Part shown: positions 46,036 through 54,926 of the stretch, piece by piece
Position numbering within the stretch: the stretch's first letter is position 1
Layout: every line of letters begins with the position of its first letter
Assembly (NCBI RefSeq): GCF_018860155.1
Contig: NZ_JAHKNI010000003.1
Span: forward strand, 673,063-737,062
Direction of reading: 5' to 3'
Source: Nocardia albiluteola
GTDB taxonomy: Bacteria > Actinomycetota > Actinomycetes > Mycobacteriales > Mycobacteriaceae
DNA: 64,000 nucleotides
Program-made: the position numbers and the translations under genes
The notes under the pieces: model-generated
Databases searched by the model: none
What the model was told of the DNA's origin: nothing
Seen by the model: the letters and a program-made list of their open reading frames with translations, nothing else

Positions 46036-47316
46036 ATGGCCCCAACCACCTCGAAAGCCGCCGGCCCACCGCCGTCCCGGGTCCCCTCGGCCGCCGGGCG
46101 CCCGATCGCAGACCGAGCCCAGCGACGCCTGTTCCTCAGCGCACCGTTCGCGCACGTCTGCCCGCAATTGTGCTTCGGGTCCGTCGCGTACTTCGCTGCG
46201 CTGCAGGTCCAATCGATGGACGCCGCCCACAAGGTGCAGCAGCTGGCCCTGGTCAACGCCGTCGTCGCGACCGTCTCGGTGCTCACTCAACCGGCCGTAG
46301 GCGTCTTGTCCGACCGCACGCGGACCCGGTTCGGAGCCCGCACGCCGTGGATGTTGGTCGGCGCGGTGCTCGGATTCGCGGGCCTGATCGCGGCCGGATT
46401 GTCCACGTCGGTGGCGATGTTGCTGATGACCGCGAGCATCGCCTATCTGGGCCTCAACATATTCGGTGGCCCCCTCGCCGCAATCCAGCCGGACCGGGTG
46501 CCGGTGGATCGCCGCGGCCGCTATTCCACCCTGGCCGGTCTAGGAACCGTGATGGCGGCGACTATCGCTCCGGTAATCGGGGCGACCTTCGCCACCCGAA
46601 TCCCCGTGGGATACACCGTCGTCGCCACCATGGTCCTCATCTTCTCGCTCGGATTCCTGATAGCGAACCCCGACGCCGACAACCGGCACAGCAGCCGACC
46701 CCCGCTTTCGTTCACCACTGTGGTGCAGATGTTCTGGGTCGACCCCAGACGCCATCCCGACTTCTTCTGGGTATTTCTCGGCCGCTTTCTGATCTGCGGC
46801 GGCTACTACATGGTGCTGACCTACCAGCTGTATATCGCCCAGGACTACGTAGGTCTGACCCTCGAAAAAGCCACGCACCTCACCCCGATATTGAGTCTGG
46901 TGAGCTTGCCTGGATTCCTGCTGGCCCTCGGCATTGCGGGACCGCTGTCGGACAGAATCGGACGGCGCAAACCCATCGTTCTCGCCGGTGGCATCATCAT
47001 CGCGGTCTCGGCGCTGCTCCCGATATGGGCTCCGACCGTGGGCGGGTTGATCGGATCCACCGTGGTGCTGACGATCGGATTCGGCACCTTCCTCGCCGTC
47101 GATCAAGCATTGGTCACCCAAGTACTTCCCGACGCCGACAGCGCCGCCAAGGATCTCGGCATCATCAATATCGCATCCACCCTGCCGAGCACCTTCGCAC
47201 CAATGGCGGCCGCAGCGATCGTCACAGCGTCCCACGGATACGGCGCGCTGTACCCGGCTGTGGCATTCGTCGCTGGACTCGGTGCCCTCGCTATCCTGCC
47301 AGTCAAAACCCGATAG
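46036..47316 (+). CDS. Major facilitator superfamily transporter
   Basis: 426 residues, twelve predicted helices. The loop between helices 2 and 3 reads GVLSDRTRTRFGARTPWM and that between helices 8 and 9 GPLSDRIGRRKPIV, both A-motifs of MFS, the first resembling sugar-cation symporters (GPH/SLC45-like). AAGGA precedes ATG 46036. As last gene of the catabolic operon it probably imports the substrate. Confidence 0.9.
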   Translation: MAPTTSKAAGPPPSRVPSAAGRPIADRAQRRLFLSAPFAHVCPQLCFGSVAYFAALQVQSMDAAHKVQQLALVNAVVATVSVLTQPAVGVLSDRTRTRFGARTPWMLVGAVLGFAGLIAAGLSTSVAMLLMTASIAYLGLNIFGGPLAAIQPDRVPVDRRGRYSTLAGLGTVMAATIAPVIGATFATRIPVGYTVVATMVLIFSLGFLIANPDADNRHSSRPPLSFTTVVQMFWVDPRRHPDFFWVFLGRFLICGGYYMVLTYQLYIAQDYVGLTLEKATHLTPILSLVSLPGFLLALGIAGPLSDRIGRRKPIVLAGGIIIAVSALLPIWAPTVGGLIGSTVVLTIGFGTFLAVDQALVTQVLPDADSAAKDLGIINIASTLPSTFAPMAAAAIVTASHGYGALYPAVAFVAGLGALAILPVKTR

Positions 47317-47438
47317 AGCACGTAAACGCTTGTTGCAGAACGCATTACAATACGCCCTCGAATAGCCCGGTCCCCAGCGTCCTTCGCCGGGCGGAGCCGG
47401 GGGATCGACTTACTCCCGCAGTTCGGAAGGCGTGCGAA

Positions 47439-48215
47439 TCAAGGTTGGTGAAAAATCGCGGCGGTCACCTGCCGGGCAGCGTCGAGCACCAGTGGCCCGA
47501 CTCGCTCGAGCTGCGCGTCGTCTTTACCGGTCAACGAGATTGCACCGAGCGTGCTGTCGAGGGGGGTGCGGATCGCGACAGCGGTGCAGGAGATGTCATC
47601 GAAGCATTCTCCGTGCGCGTACGCGATGCCGTTTCGGTCGCGTATGGCGCTGAGTTGCTTGTGGAGCAGGTTGATATCGGTGATAGTTTTCGCAGTCGAC
47701 CGGGTCATCGTGTCGGCAACGTGTCGGTCCACGTCTTCCGGCGTGAGGCAGGCCAACATTGCTTTCCCCAGCGCCGTCGCGTGCGCGGGTGCTGTTGCAC
47801 CGACACGTGACGGCACGCTTGTGGCGAAGTGGCCACCCATCTTGTCGAGGAAATGCACCTGCCCTTTGTCGAGGGTTGCCAGGTGCACTGTCATACCCGT
47901 GCGTAGCATCAATGCGTGCAGCAGCGGCGCGGCTGCTGATCTGAGGGCGTTGGAGTCGTCGTTGCTGCCGACCCGCAGTGCCCGTGGTCCCAGGCTGTAG
48001 CCCAAGCTGGTGCGATCGAGCCACCGGACCCTGATCATCTGTTCGATGATCCGGTGGGCGGTGGAGCGGGGCAGCCGGGTAGCTCGGGTGACGTCGTCGA
48101 GTGTCAGGCGGCTGGTGCGGTAGGGAAACGTGTCGAGGATCAGGCTCATCCGCTCGATCATCGAGGGCGGGAGCTGCGAGTTCTCGAGGACCGAGGCAGT
48201 CACGGGCTGATTCAT
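47439..48215 (-). CDS. IclR-family regulator
   Basis: 258 residues. Winged HTH: SMIERMSLILDTFPYRTSRLTLDDVTRATRLP with RSTAHRIIEQMIRV; the effector domain carries PAHATALGKAMLACL and NGIAYAHGECFDDISCTAVAI. ATG overlaps the GH20 stop by 4 bases, so it is translated from the GH20 message. It ends convergently 122 bases from the MFS gene and could regulate either operon. Confidence 0.92.
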   Translation of the reverse strand: MNQPVTASVLENSQLPPSMIERMSLILDTFPYRTSRLTLDDVTRATRLPRSTAHRIIEQMIRVRWLDRTSLGYSLGPRALRVGSNDDSNALRSAAAPLLHALMLRTGMTVHLATLDKGQVHFLDKMGGHFATSVPSRVGATAPAHATALGKAMLACLTPEDVDRHVADTMTRSTAKTITDINLLHKQLSAIRDRNGIAYAHGECFDDISCTAVAIRTPLDSTLGAISLTGKDDAQLERVGPLVLDAARQVTAAIFHQP

Positions 48216-49846
48216 CTCTTCTCAGGTGTGAGGTCTTGATGTGGCCCGCCTGGTGCGTCGATCCAGGGTATCGATGACGCCGTGAACCAGTTCCATCCCC
48301 GGGCATTCCACACTCTCGAATGAGTGGCGAGACGCTGCCTGTAATCGGGCCAGTCCGCTCTGTCGAGGGCGCGCCAGGATCGTTCACCCACGCCGGCCAG
48401 TCGTGGAAGGAGAAGGAGCTCCAAATCATCACGCCCAGTGACTGTTTCGCACCATACAGCGCCCTCGAATCCAACCAGCTGGGCGTCCGGATCGACACCG
48501 GGAAGCTCGTCTTCGATCTCCCAATTCACCCCATCCTCGACTGAGGTCGGCGTATACGCGGGCATCCCGAGGCGGCTTCGAGCGTCTTCGTGGCTCGGGT
48601 CGAGCGCCGAGTCCGCGAACGGGCGGTCCAGGTAGAAACGGGACGTCGGCGATGCAATGATATTTGCGCCCGACGCGAGTGCTCGCTGAAGATCTGTCCG
48701 GCCGCGCTCCAAGTTTTCTCGCACCACATCGACGAATTCCGGGGGAATGAGTGCTTCCAGCCGTTGCGACCCCAGCATCTCGTCCACTTCGGTCAGGCTC
48801 ATCCAATATTGCACGGTTTCTCCGGAGGAGATTGTGGCGCGAGCCATCTCCTGCCATCCGATGACATCCTTTCTCCGCTCTCTGACAATCGCCGCAGCCC
48901 GCTCGAGAAACGCGATGTGATCCTCGGCCCGCATGCCGAACGCTTCGTCTCCGCCGATGTGCACGAAGGCCGAGGTCTTGAATTGGTCGGCCAGCACCGC
49001 CACCACGTCCTCGACGAACGACCACGTTCGGTCAGCCGCCGGGTCGAGGTAGACCGCGCCGCTATGACCTTCCGGTGCCGGCCCCAACTCGGGATACGAA
49101 CGAATTGCGGCTGCGCTGTGACCCGGCATATCGACCTCCGGCACCACGGTCACGAAGCGGTCCGCGGCGTATTCGACCAGCTCGGCAATATCAGCTCGCG
49201 TGTAGAAACCTCCGGTACGGCCATCGGCAGCTCCAACGGCGCCGACCGTGAGCAGTCGTGGCCACCCGGGAATGTCGAGCCTCCAACCCTGGTCGTCGGT
49301 CAAGTGCAGGTGCAGCACATTGAACTTGTACAGCGCCAGCATGTCGATGACCCGTTTCACCGTGTCCACATCATGGAACGTCCGAGCCACGTCGAGAGCC
49401 AGTCCCCTCCACGAGTAGTCGGGCACATCGCGGATCGACAGCGTCGGGATGCGGGCCGCCCCTTCGGTGAATGTTGCTGCCACCAGTTGGCGAAGTGATG
49501 TCAACCCCCGGTAGACAGCTTCTGGGCCCGGGCCCCAGACCACCACGCCGTCATCGTCGACTCGAAGTCCGTGCCTTTCGTCCGCCGAGGCCAAGCTGTC
49601 GGCGCGGCGTCCCCGTGACCGGGGCAGTTCGTCGAGTCCGAGGTCGCCGAGCCGCACACGCAGCGCCGCTGGGAGTGAAGGATCCCTCGTTACGCGCAGC
49701 CGGATACCGGTATCGGCCCGAAGCTCGTTCGCGAATCCCTCGGCGACATCGCGGAGTTCGGACGAATCCACCGCCACGGTCATGCCGTCCTCCAACACGA
49801 ACCGGCCAGTGCCCGGCCGGTGTTCGTATGTCTTCGGAATGATCAA
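48212..49846 (-). CDS. Glycoside hydrolase family 20 (beta-N-acetylhexosaminidase)
   Basis: 544 residues. A GH20b-like N-domain (about 1-130) is followed by the TIM barrel beginning SWRGLALDVARTFHDVDTVK, with FNVLHLHLTDDQGWRL; the catalytic Asp-Glu pair is in HIGGDEAFG. These enzymes release terminal GlcNAc or GalNAc by substrate-assisted catalysis. There is no signal peptide, so it is probably cytosolic and works on imported oligosaccharides. The start codon is TTG 49846 or nearby. It forms an operon with the IclR gene and is divergent from a TetR gene. Confidence 0.9.
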   Translation of the reverse strand: MIIPKTYEHRPGTGRFVLEDGMTVAVDSSELRDVAEGFANELRADTGIRLRVTRDPSLPAALRVRLGDLGLDELPRSRGRRADSLASADERHGLRVDDDGVVVWGPGPEAVYRGLTSLRQLVAATFTEGAARIPTLSIRDVPDYSWRGLALDVARTFHDVDTVKRVIDMLALYKFNVLHLHLTDDQGWRLDIPGWPRLLTVGAVGAADGRTGGFYTRADIAELVEYAADRFVTVVPEVDMPGHSAAAIRSYPELGPAPEGHSGAVYLDPAADRTWSFVEDVVAVLADQFKTSAFVHIGGDEAFGMRAEDHIAFLERAAAIVRERRKDVIGWQEMARATISSGETVQYWMSLTEVDEMLGSQRLEALIPPEFVDVVRENLERGRTDLQRALASGANIIASPTSRFYLDRPFADSALDPSHEDARSRLGMPAYTPTSVEDGVNWEIEDELPGVDPDAQLVGFEGAVWCETVTGRDDLELLLLPRLAGVGERSWRALDRADWPDYRQRLATHSRVWNARGWNWFTASSIPWIDAPGGPHQDLTPEKR

Positions 49847-49861
49847 AGCCGCTCCATTTCG

Positions 49862-49883
49862 CTATCTAACACATGTAAGATAG
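49862..49883. promoter_or_regulatory. 22-bp near-perfect palindrome, TetR operator
   Basis: CTATCTAAC and GTAAGATAG flank a short centre; 18 of 22 bases are symmetric. It lies 15 bases before the GH20 start and 48 before the divergent TetR start, the right place to regulate both. Confidence 0.75.
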
Positions 49884-49931
49884 TGTGAGCATAAGGGCGA
49901 CGAGGCCCGGATCGCAACGAGGAGGGCGCTG

Positions 49932-50534
49932 GTGGCCAGACGTATGACGCCGGAAGCTCGGCGTCTGGAAATTCTGGCTGTTGCCCGTCAGACCATCGCC
50001 GAACAGGGGATTCGGGCCTTGTCGATCCGCGAGCTCGCGCGCCGCTGTGGCATGTCCGCACCCGGACTGATGCACTACTTCCCCGACATGCAGGCGTTGC
50101 TGGTCGCAGTACTCGATGAGCGCGACAGGACGGATTCGGCCGCTGTGTTCGACCAAGCCGGCGGCAAGGGGTTGCTCGGATTGCTCGACGCGGGAGTCGA
50201 CTACTACAGCTCGCGCGCTCAGGAGTCGAACAACTTCGATGCACTCGAGGCGGAAGCCCAGGATCCCTTTCACCCCGCGCACGCATATTTCGCCGCCCGA
50301 TTCGACCGAATGGTGGAAACTGTTCGACCGTATGCAGCGAATGAGCCCGGCGATCCCGACGACTTGTTCAGGGTCGTCCGGCTGATCCTCGAAGGATCTC
50401 GGGCCCAAGCTCTTCGCGGTATCTCGCTCGAAGAACGACTCGCGGACTGGCACGCGGTGCGCAGGGTGCTCTTGGCGCACCTCGGTGACACAGCCTCGCG
50501 ATCCAGCCGACATGGCGAGCACGATTCGCCATGA
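49932..50534 (+). CDS. TetR-family regulator
   Basis: 200 residues. HTH: RRLEILAVARQTIAEQGIRA to SAPGLMHYFPDMQALL. GTG 49932 is preceded by GAGGAGG. The C-terminal half resembles TetR proteins linked to glycosidase genes. The divergent GH20-IclR operon shares its operator region. Confidence 0.9.
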   Translation: MARRMTPEARRLEILAVARQTIAEQGIRALSIRELARRCGMSAPGLMHYFPDMQALLVAVLDERDRTDSAAVFDQAGGKGLLGLLDAGVDYYSSRAQESNNFDALEAEAQDPFHPAHAYFAARFDRMVETVRPYAANEPGDPDDLFRVVRLILEGSRAQALRGISLEERLADWHAVRRVLLAHLGDTASRSSRHGEHDSP

Positions 50535-50866
50535 TTCGACGCGCTGGCGTGAGCGCAGAACGAATTATCTTGTTCAACATCGGATCGATTGCCGGTCTGG
50601 CGTCATCGATCCTGGGAGGTAAATAGCTCTTCCTATAATCATTACTTTTCAACCGTTGGTGTCGGCCGGCAGATGCGTGTCAGTCGGCACTTATTCGTGT
50701 TTGTGGCCGAATTAGAATCCCCGATCCGCCGACCGCTATGTAATCTAGGTCATCGGCACGACTCTGAAGGTGCAGCTGATTGGGCGCTGCGCATGACCAG
50801 TTTCTTCTGTCTGCAGTCGCGCCATTTTATCAACCGCCTAATCAAATCGGAATGATGAGGATCAAG
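50535..50866. other. Intergenic region with promoter of the secreted-protein pair
   Basis: AT-richer than its surroundings, particularly from 50630 to 50740. No open frame is convincing. Presumed to carry the promoter of the following two genes. Confidence 0.45.
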
Positions 50867-51604
50867 ATGAAGCTCTACAGGCGAATGAGCCCTGTGGTGA
50901 TTGCCGCCGCGATGGCAACGGCCGCAATCGCCGTGTCCGGTAACGCCACCGCGTCGCCGGGGTCTGCTGCCCCTGCGGATTCGATGCAGTACCAGGGGGC
51001 GATCGTCGGCGACAGTGTTGTCGCGACCGTCAGGAACGGGGAATTCGTGTGGGACGCGGACACCGAGACCGTCTCGCTGCACAACTCGTCGGGGGTAACG
51101 ATGGACTCGACGCCCACGGCCTATGTTCTCGACGGACAGCGCTATCCGATTGCCACGCAGATCTCGGACGATGGCCACACGTTGCGGCTGACTCCGCAGC
51201 TGCCGGCGAATACTGGCGGGCCGGCGGTGCGCTCGGTCGCCTCGCCCCTGGAAAACCAGCTGGCGATGAACGACCTGATCAACTCGGTTGGCTTCGGATT
51301 GTCCACCGGCACATTGGTCGGGACGATCGTCGGCGCTGTGGTCGGTGTCGGTGCCGGACTCGCTGTTGCCGGGGCATCGTGCCTGGTTCTCAGCATCGGC
51401 TGCGTGCTGACGGTGGCGCCGCTGATGACGATGATGGGCGCGGCGGGCGGAGTCATCGGTCTGGCGTTGGGCGGCGCTCCCGGACTGTTGCAGGGCGTGT
51501 GGAACTACTACACCACGATGCAGGCCGCTCCCGGGCAGAGCAAGTACGCGTCTCAGCTACCGGGGTTGAAGCCAGCCCCCGAGCATCAGGGGGCCGGACA
51601 GTGA
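50867..51604 (+). CDS. Secreted glycine/alanine-rich protein, tandem paralogue 1
   Basis: 245 residues. A signal peptide ends near SGNATAS; then a beta-rich region (AIVGDSVVATVRNGEFVW, AYVLDGQRYPIATQISDDGHTLRLTP) and a hydrophobic, glycine-rich C-terminal part that could form membrane hairpins (GTLVGTIVGAVVGVGAGLA, SIGCVLTVAPL). The invariant-looking ASPLENQLA links the halves. Known to me only as a Nocardia/Rhodococcus-type family of unknown function. ATG 50867 has AGGA 5 bases before it; ATG 50855 would add four residues. Its last base is the first base of the next gene. Confidence 0.78.
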   Translation: MKLYRRMSPVVIAAAMATAAIAVSGNATASPGSAAPADSMQYQGAIVGDSVVATVRNGEFVWDADTETVSLHNSSGVTMDSTPTAYVLDGQRYPIATQISDDGHTLRLTPQLPANTGGPAVRSVASPLENQLAMNDLINSVGFGLSTGTLVGTIVGAVVGVGAGLAVAGASCLVLSIGCVLTVAPLMTMMGAAGGVIGLALGGAPGLLQGVWNYYTTMQAAPGQSKYASQLPGLKPAPEHQGAGQ

Positions 51605-52341
51605 TGATCCGTAAGGCTGCCATTGTCACTGTGATGGCCGGCTCGTTGCTGTCGGCATCGACAGCGGCCATGCAACCAGCGTTGGCCGATTCGGCGAAAC
51701 CAGCTGTCGTCGGGTACCGAAGCGAGGTGTCCGGAGGGCAGGTAATCACTACGATCGACGCGGGCATCTTTATGCCGGCTGCCGATGGCGGATCCATCGT
51801 CGTTTCCGATGATGACGGGCAGGTCGTCGGCCAGGTGCCACTTGCCTTTGCCCTCAACGGAATCCGATACGACATCCGGCACAACATCTCCGCCGGAGGT
51901 CGAACTCTGCACCTCGCCCCCGATCTGGCGAGCGCGCAGCCGATCGCGTCTCCGCTGGAGAATCAGCTCGCTGCCAACGACAGTCTGGGTGAGTTCGGCA
52001 TGGCGCTGGCGCTGGGGCCGCTCGCGGGCGCGGCCGCCGGAGCTATCGTCGGTGCGGTTCTTGCGGTGGCGACGTGCGCGGTTCTTGCGGTGGGCTGCCT
52101 GGTGACCGGATTGCCGATTATCGGGGTATTCGCCGGTGCCGGCGGACTCGTGGGCACGATCCTGGCCGGACTGGCCGGAGGCGGGTACAGCGGATGGGAT
52201 TACCTCAATACCCTGACCGCCCCACCGGGCCAGAGTAGTTACGCCAAGGACGGCGCGGGCACCGACGGCGCCGGAATCCCCGACTCCCCATTGCGGTTCC
52301 CGTGGCTGCCCAGCGGTTCCTCGTCAGGTAGCAGTAAGTAG
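51604..52341 (+). CDS. Secreted glycine/alanine-rich protein, tandem paralogue 2
   Basis: 245 residues, the same length as its upstream neighbour and with the same plan: signal peptide (AGSLLSASTAAM), beta region (VISTIDAG-like VITTIDAGIFM, FALNGIRYDI, GRTLHLAP), the linker ASPLENQLA, then glycine-rich hydrophobic hairpins and an APPGQSSYA element shared with the first copy. The end is serine-rich. The TGATG overlap shows tight coupling. Function unknown; a paired, possibly hetero-oligomeric envelope protein. Confidence 0.78.
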   Translation: MIRKAAIVTVMAGSLLSASTAAMQPALADSAKPAVVGYRSEVSGGQVITTIDAGIFMPAADGGSIVVSDDDGQVVGQVPLAFALNGIRYDIRHNISAGGRTLHLAPDLASAQPIASPLENQLAANDSLGEFGMALALGPLAGAAAGAIVGAVLAVATCAVLAVGCLVTGLPIIGVFAGAGGLVGTILAGLAGGGYSGWDYLNTLTAPPGQSSYAKDGAGTDGAGIPDSPLRFPWLPSGSSSGSSK

Positions 52342-52641
52342 CGGAGTCAGGTCGCAGCCGATGAGAGTCGGCGGCACGCGATTTGTCCGATTGAAGGACG
52401 AGTTCGCCTGGTGCATAACCATTCCCGCTGAATGTCAGGGTTCGGTCCCGGAAAGTCATACCGCAGCGAGATCTGCGGTGTTGCTCAGTTCACGGAAGCA
52501 CCGAAACTCGTTGCAGTGCAACGGCGTTCGGTTCTTACCGTGTCCGGAGGGGGACACGACCACTACGCCCACGCGCTCTACCGGCGGAAACTGCTTGCGA
52601 TGGAGGGGTAATGCGAGGCTGAACGATTCGCACGACACTTC
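52342..52641. other. Intergenic region before IS copy 1
   Basis: No gene or motif recognised; ends at the left terminal repeat of the IS5-type element. Confidence 0.45.
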
Positions 52642-53553
52642 CTTAGACCGTGTCTCATGTCGCCGATTTCGCCTTTACGAGCTTCTTGTAGCAGGTGAGT
52701 GTGGCGGCAAGTGTGAGGAAGGCCAGGAAGTGTGTTGCTTTTCGGTCGTATCGGATGTTGAGCCGGTGGTATCCGGTCAGCCAGGAGATTGTCCGGTCGA
52801 TCACCCATCGGTGCCGGCCGAGGCGTTCGCCGGACTCGATGCCCTTGCGGGCAATGCGGACACCGATTCCCCGGACGCGAACCATCGGCGCAGCTCAGCG
52901 GCATCGTATGCCTTCTCCGCGTGCAGCTTGCCCGGTCTGCGGCGACGCGGCCCGCGTCGCGACCGCACCGCCGGGATCGCCTGCACGAGCGGTTTCAGCG
53001 CTTGGGCATCGTTGGTATTTGCTGCCGAAACCCTTACGGCCAGGGGGATTCCCGCACGATCGGACAGCACGTGGATCTTCGAACCGGACTTTCCGCGGTC
53101 GACCGGGCTCGGCCCGGTCATAGATCCCCCTTTTTTCGCTCGCACCGACGCCGCGTCGATCACCGCACACCACCAGTCGATCAAGCCCTGGCTTCCCAGC
53201 TCATCCAGCACCGCGCGGTGTAATCGCCGCCAGAGACCGGCCGCGGTCCACACACTGAATCGACGATGCGCCGTAGGCACGGTGACACCGAACGACGGCG
53301 GCAGCATCCGCCACGCGCAACCACTGGTCAGCACGAACACCACCGCGGTGAACACCGCCCGCACATCGACCGGTGCGGTACCACCACCCTGCGGGCGCGG
53401 GGTGAACTCCGGCAGCAGCGGCTCGGCCAGAGCCCACAACTCGTCCGGGACAAGGCGTTTGGATAACTCATCAACCACAAGTTGAACATCATGCGGCACA
53501 ACCGATCCCGACATGCCGCAAATGAATCACACCCACGTAAGACGCGGTCTAAG
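52642..53553 (-). mobile_element. IS5-type insertion sequence, copy 1
   Basis: Bounded by terminal inverted repeats: left CTTAGACCGTGTCTCATGT, right (read inward) CTTAGACCGCGTCTTACGT, matching at 16 of 19 positions. It holds one broken transposase gene reading leftward. A target duplication is not certain: the bases next to the ends are TTA and TAA, compatible with a TA or similar site. Copy 2 lies 2.6 kb away in the opposite orientation. Confidence 0.8.
52655..53514 (-). pseudogene. IS5-family transposase, frameshifted (copy 1)
   Basis: Frame 1 from 53514 covers the N-domain (DELWALAEPLLPEFTP), WRMLPPSFGV, DAASVRAKKGG and DRGKSGSKIHVL with the first catalytic Asp, then SAANTNDAQ. After LRRW a single missing base, near 52881, shifts the frame; the rest (GIGVRIARKGIESGERLGRH, RTISWLTGYHRLN) continues in another frame to 52655. 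Compared with copy 2, a G of TGGG is lost. The A6G5 run of copy 2's defect is intact here. Confidence 0.88.
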
Positions 53554-53671
53554 TGCTCGATCTAATGTGTTGGTGATGTTGAAGCATCCCGCTGGCCATG
53601 GACTCACGGACCGAGCGGGTGTCGTTGTTGGCGTACTGGTTACGAGTCTGCACCGATGGTACAAACTGCTA

Positions 53672-54685
53672 GTGGTGAACAAACGGGATGACTTCTCCCC
53701 TGGCGACAAAGAGCGGATGGCTCGTCGCGTCGGGTATAGGTGCTCTGCGCCGAGTTGCCGCGCCGCGACGGCGGGCCCTACTGTTGATCCGGACGGATCC
53801 AGCAACCTGGGAGTAGCTTCGCACATCACTGCGGCAGCTGAAGGTGGGCCTCGCTACGACGCGTCGCTCACTGTAAAGGAACGAAAATCGCTGGCTAACG
53901 GGATCTGGTTGTGCCAAATTCACGCCAAACAGATTGACGACGATCTACAGCGTTTCCCGACTGACCTGTTGCGTGGCTGGAAGACGCTTGCCGAAGCGCG
54001 TGCTCGATCGGAACACGGAGTGCCTGACAGTTACGAGCCCCCGATGGCTCTGCCGCCGAAATCACTGTTGGTTCAATTTGACGGTGATTACGATTCCCTG
54101 CACGAAAAGATCGAGGAATTTCGAGAAGACACGGGAATTGCCCGGGCATGGAGTCCGGCGACCGATGAAAAGATTCACTATCTTCTGTATGAGTTGACGA
54201 TAAATGCTTTTGAACACGGGCGTGCGCGCAAAGTTGAACTGAAATCGCAAGACTTCGGTATCCAGCTGAGTTTTCGTGGTGCTAGGTTCGGTATCTCGGA
54301 CCTATTAGCCTCCGAGTGTCATGGTGGTGGTACGGCAGCCTTGGAAGCATTTCGTAACGAAGAAGCGGGCAGGCTTGAAGTGGTTCACCACTGGGATCGT
54401 GGCCTAAATACGTGGAATATTGTTGATTTTACCAGGGATGACAGTCAATACTTTCCATGTAGTGCTCATTGGGGAAACCTTCGGTCGAGTGAGGTCTTTG
54501 AGACCTGTAGTGAAGTGCATATATATCTTCCGCGATACTTCGCAATGAGTGACTCCAGAAGATTTCCGGAGGAGTTGGAGGGCTGTCTAATGCGTAAGCA
54601 ATTGGTGGTACATGGGGCCGCGAAATGGGAAGCCCTGCGAAACTATCTTGCTGCAAAGTTCCCGCATGCTCGATTTGTTCCCTAA
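53672..54685 (+). CDS. HNH-nuclease / GHKL-ATPase fusion, candidate defence protein
   Basis: 337 residues; start uncertain (GTG 53672 or 53675; the frame is open from 53513). Residues 1-115 form an HNH-like module: C24-x4-C29, H51 in ASHI, N76 in ANGIWLC, C81 and H84 as second metal pair; in relatives the last pair is CxxC, here CxxH. Residues about 125-310 look like a GHKL (histidine-kinase-type) ATPase: N-box Y-E-L-T-I-N-A-F-E-H (N178, H182) and a glycine motif G-G-G-T at 218-221. No kinase dimerisation domain is seen. Base composition is clearly more AT-rich than the neighbours. It lies between two inverted IS5 copies, ahead of a PD-(D/E)XK-like gene. Confidence 0.7.
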   Translation: MVNKRDDFSPGDKERMARRVGYRCSAPSCRAATAGPTVDPDGSSNLGVASHITAAAEGGPRYDASLTVKERKSLANGIWLCQIHAKQIDDDLQRFPTDLLRGWKTLAEARARSEHGVPDSYEPPMALPPKSLLVQFDGDYDSLHEKIEEFREDTGIARAWSPATDEKIHYLLYELTINAFEHGRARKVELKSQDFGIQLSFRGARFGISDLLASECHGGGTAALEAFRNEEAGRLEVVHHWDRGLNTWNIVDFTRDDSQYFPCSAHWGNLRSSEVFETCSEVHIYLPRYFAMSDSRRFPEELEGCLMRKQLVVHGAAKWEALRNYLAAKFPHARFVP

Positions 54686-54926
54686 TTGCGCTATCTGGTG
54701 GATCGTCTCCCAATCGGCACGCTGATCGCACGAATGTAAGCAACTTGCCTTCAGGCCGGAATCATGGAGTCGCGCATCGCTATGCAACCGGAGATGGTCT
54801 TAGGTTTAGTGTTTGCTGATGAGTCTCTGAAGTTCTGCAACCAGCGGGTGTGGGAGACCTGGTTATCTGACGTGGGCTGTATGGGTTAAATAAGATGCGG
54901 TTTTTCCCTACGCATGCCATTATGGT

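Noticed and set aside
46170..47810. 546-codon open frame over the MFS and IclR genes
   Set aside because: Shadow of the MFS frame; composition is arginine-rich and without hydrophobic helices.
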